Shown here in pieces: positions 1 through 4,979 of a DNA stretch of 8,719 bases. The stretch covers positions 1 through 8,719 of the forward strand of contig JAICHE010000037.1 of NCBI GenBank assembly GCA_025922755.1, written 5' to 3'. Within the stretch, counting starts at the first letter, position 1; each line of letters starts with the position of its first letter. Position numbers and translations under genes: made by a program. Source of the DNA: Nitrososphaeraceae archaeon (GTDB taxonomy: Archaea > Thermoproteota > Nitrososphaeria > Nitrososphaerales > Nitrosopumilaceae). Under the pieces are notes generated by a model. That model searched no databases and was not told the origin of the DNA. It worked only from the letters and a program-made list of their open reading frames with translations.

Positions 1-5
1 CCTGT

Positions 6-19
6 CCTAAAATTTTTAG
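6..19. repeat. AT-rich dyad at the left edge
   Basis: CTAAAA at 7-12 and TTTTAG at 14-19 form an inverted repeat around one central base. It may belong to the 3' end of a gene lying left of the window, but nothing in the window tests this. The rest of 1-140 is AT-rich with no open frame, tRNA-like fold or clear promoter that I can see. Confidence 0.25.
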
Positions 20-141
20 ATAATAACCTACTGAAAGTATTCGAAAAAAATTAAACTAGATTAATCAAATTCAGGCATGGTTTAGGAATTTCCACTAATT
101 TTGTAAATTTCTTTCAAGTATTGCCAATATGGATGGTTTTC

Positions 142-166
142 GACACGATGTCAATAGGTCAACCTA
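142..166. promoter_or_regulatory. Two adjacent dyads, candidate operator of the winged-helix gene
   Basis: GACA-cga-TGTC (142-152) is followed two bases later by TAGGT-ca-ACCTA (155-166), and the second dyad ends three bases before the ATG at 170. Both are perfect inverted repeats. If the downstream gene is leaderless, the dyads cover the region from about -28 to -4, where a bound regulator would block the basal transcription machinery. Autoregulation by the adjacent winged-helix protein is inference. The alternative is that they form small hairpins in a short 5' leader. Confidence 0.4.
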
Positions 167-169
167 GAT

Positions 170-754
170 ATGATGAGTCAATTTGAGCCCAACAAAATAA
201 CTTTTAGGCGTGAAAAAGCCATTATTGAAGAGATTCAAAAAAATCCCAATTTACACCATAACGCACTGATAAAAAGAATAGTTCCAAAATATATGGCAAA
301 AACTACCTTTGAAAAATTAAGAGATCAATTAATTGAAAAAAATGTTGTTTCTTGCTCTATCAAAGGAAATCGAAAATTTTACAAGGTTACCACAGATTAT
401 CAAAAAAGATCGCTTCAATTGATCGAACGGATGACTCACATAAATTTTCAATATTTACAACACGAAGTTAAACGGATCAGAAATGATTATCAGCGTAAAG
501 ATGTAAATGAAAAAATTTCAAAATACATTCAATTGTTAAGAGAATTACTTCAAACAGAAAACGGATTTACAATTTTAGATTCTATCAAGAATTCAAAAAA
601 AACTTTGTACAAAGATGAACATTTAGAAATTCAGGAAATGATTTCAAATATTTTTCAATTAATGACAAATGACAAAGATGCAGAAATTATTTTTCCATCA
701 ATTTTAAGCTGTATTGGGTTTGATTTTACAAGAAATTTTGAACAATTAAAATAA
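170..754 (+). CDS. Winged-helix DNA-binding protein, probable transcriptional regulator
   Basis: This 194-residue protein has an N-terminal winged-helix-like segment at about residues 14-75. A helix with R14, E15 and K16 leads into a helix-turn-helix around 28-58, then a short strand-wing segment (S61 to V73) rich in basic residues. Residues 80-194 are predicted mostly helical and charged, without recognisable motifs, and may form a dimerisation or sensing domain. The ORF could start at either of two consecutive ATGs (170 or 173); a TAG lies in frame at 155, so no longer start is possible. No Shine-Dalgarno sequence is visible. Two dyads sit immediately upstream, suggesting autoregulation. 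It stands alone, followed by a T-run. The family resembles the many small winged-helix regulators of Nitrosopumilus-like archaea; the regulated genes cannot be told from sequence. Confidence 0.7.
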   Translation: MMSQFEPNKITFRREKAIIEEIQKNPNLHHNALIKRIVPKYMAKTTFEKLRDQLIEKNVVSCSIKGNRKFYKVTTDYQKRSLQLIERMTHINFQYLQHEVKRIRNDYQRKDVNEKISKYIQLLRELLQTENGFTILDSIKNSKKTLYKDEHLEIQEMISNIFQLMTNDKDAEIIFPSILSCIGFDFTRNFEQLK

Positions 755-755
755 A

Positions 756-767
756 TTTCATTTTTTT
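756..767 (+). terminator. T-rich terminator of the winged-helix gene
   Basis: A run of seven T at 761-767 follows the TAA stop by six bases and is preceded by another T-rich stretch. Archaeal RNA polymerase terminates at such T-tracts without needing a hairpin. Confidence 0.5.
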
Positions 768-871
768 ATCCAATTAAGAAAAAATTGATCGCAATATTTT
801 TAAGAAAACTGAAGCTTATCAAATATTACAAATAACAAAAACCATTCTCATAGTGATGATTCATTAGCGTT

Positions 872-880
872 CTTTAAGTA
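872..880 (+). promoter_or_regulatory. Probable TATA box of the secreted-protein gene
   Basis: CTTTAAGTA lies 28-36 bases before the ATG at 908. This predicts a transcription start at about 900-905 and a leader of only a few bases, in keeping with the near-leaderless promoters of Thaumarchaeota. The match to a consensus box is moderate. Confidence 0.4.
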
Positions 881-907
881 ATCTTACAGGATGTTTTTTC
901 CAGTAAC

Positions 908-1777
908 ATGAAAACAAAAAATAGAAGAGCCGTAGGAACTTTTGGTTTTGTTGCAATTGCAGCAATTCTAACAGTTGCTATGGTTTCTGCAAACCTAACG
1001 ACACAACAAGTACAAGCAGATCATGAACCCGCTGTTGCGGCCAAAAAGGCAGGAATGTCTGCCCAACAACCAACAGCAGCCGTTTCTCTCCTTACACAAG
1101 GAAGTGCTGATCCAGTTTCTGTAGTTCAACAACTTGGTCACTTTGATATCAAAAGTAATGATAAAGGTGACTGGTTAATTGATGCAACAATTGAATGTGC
1201 TACTGCAACTGAAGTAAAAGCAACAGGCAAGCAATCAAAAACCACAGGTGCTTTTGCAGGAGCAAAAGTATGGTATGAGCTAGATGGAGTTCCAGTGTCA
1301 ATTTTAACTGGTGACACAGTTGCTAAAGGACCAAATGGTGAAATACCATCTGAAGCTACATGGAATCTCTGTGAACAAGTCTTTGAAATGCAATCAAATT
1401 TCAACGATTTGATAACTCAGTGTACCGAGGAACAAGAATTAGCTGGTGAATGTACTGCTGGAGACCTTGTTTTTGTGTGTGACTTTGAGACGGAATTAGA
1501 TGCCAACAACGATCAATGTTCTCAATCACTGACTGTATTTTCTAAAAATGCAGGCACACATGGAGCAACAGTAATGATCCATGATGTTTCAGCGGGCGAA
1601 TCTCATACAGTTTCACTGAATGCTATTCTTAGTCATGGTGGAAGTGTTGAAAGTACCCTAGAAACCACCAACCCAGATGGAAGTTCTCTTAACTTTGAGG
1701 ATGCTGGCGTGATTATAGGTAAGAGAATCGTTATTGCAGAACCAATTCACATGCAAACAGTAACAACTGGAAATTAA
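908..1777 (+). CDS. Secreted beta-rich protein with signal peptide and six cysteines
   Basis: This 289-residue protein has a clear export signal: basic residues 3-7 (KTKNRR region), a hydrophobic core at about 11-29 and a likely cleavage site after V-Q-A37, leaving a mature protein that begins DHEP. There is no second membrane segment or C-terminal anchor, so it should be released or held at the cell surface. The mature part looks beta-rich. Its motifs, I-E-C97-A, V-W-Y-E-L-D-G (121-127) and a closing I-G-K-R-x-x-x-A-E-P (270-279), recall a group of small secreted proteins of Nitrosopumilus and some bacteria that I cannot name as a Pfam family. Cysteines are at 97, 155, 172, 182, 191 and 204; the even number and export suggest disulfides. 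No metal-site or enzyme motif was recognised. It is monocistronic, with its own promoter and terminator. Confidence 0.75.
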   Translation: MKTKNRRAVGTFGFVAIAAILTVAMVSANLTTQQVQADHEPAVAAKKAGMSAQQPTAAVSLLTQGSADPVSVVQQLGHFDIKSNDKGDWLIDATIECATATEVKATGKQSKTTGAFAGAKVWYELDGVPVSILTGDTVAKGPNGEIPSEATWNLCEQVFEMQSNFNDLITQCTEEQELAGECTAGDLVFVCDFETELDANNDQCSQSLTVFSKNAGTHGATVMIHDVSAGESHTVSLNAILSHGGSVESTLETTNPDGSSLNFEDAGVIIGKRIVIAEPIHMQTVTTGN

Positions 1778-1778
1778 A

Positions 1779-1806
1779 CCTCACTAGAGGATTTCTCCCT
1801 TTTTTT
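1779..1806 (+). terminator. Terminator: short stem-loop plus T-run
   Basis: CCTC (1779-1782) pairs with GAGG (1787-1790) around a four-base loop, and seven T follow at 1800-1806. The stem starts one base after the stop codon. The T-run alone would be enough in an archaeon; the short stem may be incidental. Confidence 0.55.
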
Positions 1807-1916
1807 ATTCATCAATAAGAAAGATTAGCCAGGCCACAAGTAGGGAAATTTGTAAAAGTCAAAAACCAAAATTTTGATTAACAATTTAACACCGAATAAT
1901 ACGATTTTTCTGACTT

Positions 1917-1926
1917 CGATATTAAA
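1917..1926 (+). promoter_or_regulatory. Probable TATA box of the coiled-coil gene
   Basis: CGATATTAAA lies about 27-36 bases before the TTG at 1953, predicting transcription to start a few bases before that codon. This spacing is part of the reason for accepting the TTG as the start. Confidence 0.4.
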
Positions 1927-1952
1927 CTGGATTTTAGCCCATCATAGCCTGA

Positions 1953-2990
1953 TTGACTCAAGAATTACCCCTGATTTCGACTCCAGATGCTATTTTACGC
2001 ATAAAAAAATTAATTGAAAACAAGCAAGGAGACCCTGGAAGATTACAATACATCTCAGAAAGACTTCAAAATGGGAAAAAATTGTTTCATTCAGATCAAA
2101 TCTACCTTATCAATAAAATCTCAGCGGATGTAATTCCAATCCAAGTAAAAGAGCCAACAGAGTTTGATGAAAAAATAAAAAATGTAAAACGATTAATTGC
2201 TTTGAAATTTGGAGATCCTGGTAGACTACGATATATTCTTCAAACTTTACAAAAAAACAAAGAACTCTATCATAGTGACGATGTTTATCTTGAAAATAAA
2301 ATTGAGCAATTTCATGAGTATACGGAGGGAAAAATAATTAAAAGAAGAATTAGGACGACCCCAAAATTAGAACCAATAGAAGAATTTTACCAACCTTACC
2401 AAGAAAAATCAGAGGTAAAACAACCAGCTCAGGACATTCCCGAAAAATTACAAGGGATTGAAGATGCAGTATTATCTCAAGAGCCGAAAAAGACTTCAGA
2501 TTTATTTGATCTGATTGATGATACCTCGGAAATAGATTTAGAAATACAACAAGAGCGTGAAAAGATAAGCAAGTTAAAACACAATCACGAGCAAATAAAA
2601 ATTCAACATGATGAATTATCTCAATTAATTGCATATAGGCAAGAATATGAACAAAAAATCAATCACGAAAAAGAAATCTTAGAAAAAGAGATAAAATTTG
2701 AGCAAGAAAAAGTTAAAGAAAAAGACAAACTTGTTGAAGAATTGATAAAAAATCAATCAAAATTACTTCAATCAAAAACAGAAAGAGAAGTACTTTTAGA
2801 GCAAATCAAAATTGACAAAGAAAAATCAGAAAAACAACTTGCAGAAATGCAAAAAGAACTAAACGAATTAAAAGAAGAGTATGAAACTCTACAAATGGAA
2901 ATCAAATCCAAGAAAGAAAAATTAGAGAATCAGATCAGAGATCAAAAAGAAAAAAATTACAAACTAAAAGAAGATTCAGAGGAAGAATAG
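1953..2990 (+). CDS. GDPGRL-repeat and coiled-coil protein
   Basis: This 345-residue cytoplasmic protein has no cysteine and no signal or membrane segment. Two copies of a roughly 40-residue helical repeat occupy residues 17-56 and 78-117. Each reads (I/V)K(K/R)LI, then G-D-P-G-R-L, then a Y-I-x-x-x-L-Q helix, then (F/Y)HSD and YL-x-NKI. A proline- and acid-rich linker (130-190) leads to a long, strongly charged coiled coil, about 195-340, dominated by K, E, Q and L heptads. The start is TTG: a TGA stop directly precedes it and the first internal methionine is at residue 299, deep in the coiled coil. The repeats resemble short helical modules seen in archaeal proteins of unknown role, with only a loose likeness to SHOCT-type domains. 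A scaffold or structural-filament-like role is inference. It is transcribed alone, between two intergenic gaps of about 170 bases. Confidence 0.7.
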   Translation: MTQELPLISTPDAILRIKKLIENKQGDPGRLQYISERLQNGKKLFHSDQIYLINKISADVIPIQVKEPTEFDEKIKNVKRLIALKFGDPGRLRYILQTLQKNKELYHSDDVYLENKIEQFHEYTEGKIIKRRIRTTPKLEPIEEFYQPYQEKSEVKQPAQDIPEKLQGIEDAVLSQEPKKTSDLFDLIDDTSEIDLEIQQEREKISKLKHNHEQIKIQHDELSQLIAYRQEYEQKINHEKEILEKEIKFEQEKVKEKDKLVEELIKNQSKLLQSKTEREVLLEQIKIDKEKSEKQLAEMQKELNELKEEYETLQMEIKSKKEKLENQIRDQKEKNYKLKEDSEEE

Positions 2991-3001
2991 AAACAAACCC
3001 A

Positions 3002-3098
3002 ATTTTAGGCACGATTCACATGTAAATTAGAAAGGATTGTAGCAAATTTTCAAAGGTTAATCTACAAGATTATTTTTAGGAAAAATTATGCCTAAAAT
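3002..3098. repeat. Repeated TTTTAGG element before the response regulator
   Basis: ATTTTAGGCA (3002-3011) recurs inverted as TGCCTAAAAT (3089-3098), a perfect ten-base inverted pair. A third copy, TTTTAGG at 3074-3080, forms a seven-base dyad with CCTAAAA at 3091-3097. The copies lie 61-157 bases upstream of the response-regulator start, so they could be an operator or an activator site. The low GC content makes chance a real possibility. Confidence 0.3.
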
Positions 3099-3128
3099 CA
3101 CTAAAAGATACCAATGTTTTATCAATTG

Positions 3129-3138
3129 TTTTAATAAA
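3129..3138 (+). promoter_or_regulatory. TATA box of the response-regulator gene
   Basis: TTTTAATAAA is centred about 26 bases before the ATG at 3159, the spacing expected if transcription starts at or next to the start codon (leaderless mRNA). Confidence 0.55.
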
Positions 3139-3158
3139 CACAAAAACTTCTTACAAAC

Positions 3159-3806
3159 ATGATAAGGGCCGTTGTAGTTGATGATGATAAAGATACAGTA
3201 ACCTTATTTTCAGAAATCCTATCAGGAAATAAAATCGAAGTCGTAGGGAAAGGATACAATGGTCAAGAAGCAGCATTTCTATACCAGAAACTAAAACCAG
3301 ATGTGATATTTTTAGATGTACTCATGCCAGTTTATGACGGCATTTATGGGATCACAAAGATACGAGAAATGAACCCTGATGCAATAGTAATAATCACCAC
3401 AAATCAGATGACAATTAATGCCCAGATTGCTCTAAACAAATTAAGACCATCTGCGATCATCAAAGAACCAATTGATGTAGATGAAATTATCAAAAAGGTA
3501 AATCAATTATGCGCACCATCACTAGACTCAGAAAATCAAATGAAAAAGACGATGGTAACACTTGCATTAAAAAATACATTATTAGAATTAGGGATTCAAG
3601 AGTATGACAAAGTAATAGCCCTACTTCAAAAAGACCATAGTTGTACATTAGAAGATTGTTTTGAGAATCCCGAGTATCTCCGAAATATTCTAAAAGACTT
3701 GTTTGGAGAGTCATATCCAGATATTTTAAATTCATTATCTGAAAATATGAAAAGTATTATTTCCCAACAAGAAGTCAAAGACTTTTTCCAAGTGTTGAGT
3801 AGTTAA
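3159..3806 (+). CDS. Response regulator: receiver domain plus unassigned C-terminal domain
   Basis: Residues 1-118 form a CheY-like receiver. The acidic pocket is D8-D9-D10, the phosphoacceptor is D53 in the F-L-D-V-L-M-P motif, the switch threonine is T80 or T81, and the conserved lysine is K102. The usual Lys-Pro is here Lys-Glu-Pro (102-104), a small departure. Residues about 125-215 are a helical domain with C118, C162 and C167 nearby and no recognisable winged helix or enzyme motif. It may be one of the lineage-specific output domains described for thaumarchaeal receivers, but I cannot assign it. The protein would be switched by phosphotransfer from a histidine kinase, none of which is in the window, so it is an orphan here. 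The ATG start fits the TATA box spacing, and no Shine-Dalgarno sequence is present. Confidence 0.85.
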   Translation: MIRAVVVDDDKDTVTLFSEILSGNKIEVVGKGYNGQEAAFLYQKLKPDVIFLDVLMPVYDGIYGITKIREMNPDAIVIITTNQMTINAQIALNKLRPSAIIKEPIDVDEIIKKVNQLCAPSLDSENQMKKTMVTLALKNTLLELGIQEYDKVIALLQKDHSCTLEDCFENPEYLRNILKDLFGESYPDILNSLSENMKSIISQQEVKDFFQVLSS

Positions 3807-3828
3807 GAAAAGAATTCATCCCAGTATT

Positions 3829-3838
3829 CATTATATAC
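3829..3838 (+). promoter_or_regulatory. TATA box of the small zinc-ribbon gene
   Basis: CATTATATAC contains TTATATA at 3831-3837, 22-28 bases before the ATG at 3859. This is the best TATA match in the window and predicts a leaderless transcript. No T-tract separates it from the response-regulator stop at 3806, so read-through from that gene is also possible. Confidence 0.6.
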
Positions 3839-3858
3839 AGCAACAAATAGAATTTTTC

Positions 3859-3993
3859 ATGGCAAATATGAAATGTGTATCATGTGGAATTAGTTTTTTT
3901 TCCCCAATGGGGTCCGACAAATGTTCCAGATGTATGCCAAAAGAATCTCATGGTCATGACCACGGTTCATGTGGATGCGGACATAGCCACTAA
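3859..3993 (+). CDS. 44-residue zinc-ribbon protein with His/Cys-rich tail
   Basis: The ATG opens a 44-residue frame ending in TAA at 3991. C6-x-x-C9 and C22-x-x-C25, separated by twelve residues, form a four-cysteine zinc ribbon or knuckle. The tail, residues 31-44, is HGHDHGSCGCGHSH, holding five histidines and two cysteines, a second probable site for Zn, Ni or Cu. A second in-frame ATG at codon 4 is possible, but the TATA box spacing favours 3859. Such dense, ordered metal ligands are very unlikely in a chance frame. It has its own promoter and a T-rich 3' end. The role is unknown; a small metal-binding or metal-buffering protein, or a protein-protein zinc knuckle, is inference. The neighbours (response regulator, TPR protein) do not fix it. 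Confidence 0.75.
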   Translation: MANMKCVSCGISFFSPMGSDKCSRCMPKESHGHDHGSCGCGHSH

Positions 3994-4006
3994 TCTTCTT
4001 TTTATT
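3994..4006 (+). terminator. T-rich terminator of the small zinc-ribbon gene
   Basis: A pyrimidine-rich stretch, TCTTCTTTTTATT, begins directly after the stop codon and includes five consecutive T. It fits an archaeal intrinsic terminator without a stem. Confidence 0.45.
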
Positions 4007-4030
4007 AAAAATCTGAACTTAAACACATTA

Positions 4031-4041
4031 ATTTTTAAATT
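4031..4041 (+). promoter_or_regulatory. Possible TATA box of the TPR gene
   Basis: ATTTTTAAATT lies about 41-51 bases before the ATG at 4082, which would give a leader of roughly 20 bases. A second weak candidate, TTTAATA at 4071-4077, would suit a start at the later ATG (4121). Neither spacing is ideal, so the promoter is uncertain. Confidence 0.3.
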
Positions 4042-4081
4042 TTGACTTTGATGAAAATACGCATGAAATGTTTAATACCCA

Positions 4082-4801
4082 ATGCGATCTCAAACTGATC
4101 CAATTGGGGCAAGTGAATTGATGGAGATAAATTTAGACCAAATAAAAAAAGTGTATGGAAATAATGTCTCTTTAGAAATTTTAGAAAAAATTCAGGATAA
4201 CCCAGACAAGGAAGTTGAAATTAATTCTGAGGAATTTGAGTCAATATACAACATAGGAGTTGCCTTTGAAGAATTAGAAAAATACGAAGAGGCAATTGCA
4301 TGTTATGTCAAATTATTACAAATTAACCCAAATCATGTTGATAGTATTTTTAACAAAGGTGTGTCCCTTGCCAACCTTGAAAAAAATAATGAATCCATTT
4401 TGTGTTATGATAAGCTTTTAAAAATAAATTCTCAAGACATAAGAGCATTATCCCAAAAAGGATTAACATTGACAAAAATTGGGAGACAAAAGGAAGCTGT
4501 TGGGTGTTATGACAGAGTGTTGAAAATTCAACCAAACAACATTGCTAGTCTTTGCAATAAAGGAGTTGCATTAGCCAAACTAGAAAAACATGATAAAGCC
4601 ATTGAATGTTACGACCAGGTTTTAAAATTAAAGGCAAATCATACTAAGACATTATCAAACATGGGGGTTTCATTATGCACTTTGGGAGATGTTGAAGAAG
4701 GTATCGATTATTTTTACAAGGCATTAGAAATCACTCCCAATGAGCCAACTATTCTTACTAATCTAAGCAATGCAATGTCATTAATCTCAAAAAAAGATTA
4801 A
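4082..4801 (+). CDS. Tetratricopeptide-repeat protein, five TPRs
   Basis: This 239-residue soluble protein carries five consecutive 34-residue TPR units at about 51-84, 85-118, 119-152, 153-186 and 187-220, plus a final half repeat. Each unit shows the typical pattern of N-x-G-V at its first helix, a small residue at position 8, A/S-I-x-C-Y-D in the second helix and a closing proline or asparagine (for example INPN, IQPN, ITPN). The regular C-Y-D motifs indicate recent internal duplication. Residues 1-50 hold a helical extension without a signal peptide. TPR solenoids bind partner proteins, so this is probably a scaffold or adaptor; the partner is unknown. The ATG at 4082 is the longest start after an in-frame TAA (4073), while the ATG at codon 14 (4121) is a credible alternative. 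It converges with argS on the other strand. Confidence 0.85.
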   Translation: MRSQTDPIGASELMEINLDQIKKVYGNNVSLEILEKIQDNPDKEVEINSEEFESIYNIGVAFEELEKYEEAIACYVKLLQINPNHVDSIFNKGVSLANLEKNNESILCYDKLLKINSQDIRALSQKGLTLTKIGRQKEAVGCYDRVLKIQPNNIASLCNKGVALAKLEKHDKAIECYDQVLKLKANHTKTLSNMGVSLCTLGDVEEGIDYFYKALEITPNEPTILTNLSNAMSLISKKD

Positions 4802-4813
4802 GTAAAATTTTGT

Positions 4814-4837
4814 ATCTTTTTAAACAATACAGTTTTT
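4814..4837 (+). terminator. T-rich terminator region of the TPR gene
   Basis: Two runs of five T (4817-4821 and 4833-4837) lie within 40 bases of the TPR stop codon. The first run overlaps TTTTTAAA (4817-4824), which could instead serve as a TATA box for an RNA starting near 4846. Confidence 0.35.
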
Positions 4838-4904
4838 GGTTAATTTCAAGATCCGGAAATTCAGAAAACAAGGAGAATTTTGCATTCAAGCAAGTTTATC
4901 TGGG

Positions 4905-4977
4905 GTAAACCAAAACAAGATTTGGTTTGCACGCCAACAACCAGAAGGTGCTTGACTGAAAAGTTGAGCCTTTCTGG
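4905..4977 (+). ncRNA. Candidate structured RNA element (two hairpins)
   Basis: Two hairpins follow each other between the convergent TPR and argS genes. The first pairs 4905-4914 with 4921-4930 (ten pairs, six-base loop). The second pairs 4941-4948 and 4950-4957 with 4962-4977: sixteen pairs, one bulged T at 4949 and a GAAA tetraloop at 4958-4961. It includes three G-U pairs in the plus-strand RNA, which become A-C mismatches on the minus strand, so plus-strand RNA folds better. The second stem ends two bases before the argS stop codon. It could be a small RNA, the processed 3' end of the TPR transcript, or a transcription-blocking structure between converging genes. It does not fit tRNA, C/D or H/ACA guide RNA. 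The fold is seen; expression is inference. Confidence 0.45.
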
Positions 4978-4979
4978 GT

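Noticed and set aside
1138..1404. Antisense open frame of 88 residues inside the secreted-protein gene
   Set aside because: It lies wholly opposite a gene with a clear signal peptide and family motifs, has no promoter, and its product shows no recognisable pattern.
1867..1876. Palindrome CAAAATTTTG before the coiled-coil gene as an operator
   Set aside because: Such A/T palindromes are expected often by chance at this base composition, and no second copy or positional clue supports it.
2350..2634. Antisense open frame of 94 residues inside the coiled-coil gene
   Set aside because: It is rich in Leu, Ile and Val only because it mirrors Lys/Glu/Gln codons of the coiled coil; no independent support.
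3490..3735. Antisense open frame inside the response-regulator gene
   Set aside because: Shadow of the C-terminal domain; no promoter or domain evidence.
4047..4098. Possible box C/D guide RNA (TTGATGA followed by CTGA)
   Set aside because: The C box has a T in place of the required purine, no convincing internal C'/D' boxes are present, and the D box falls inside the TPR coding region.
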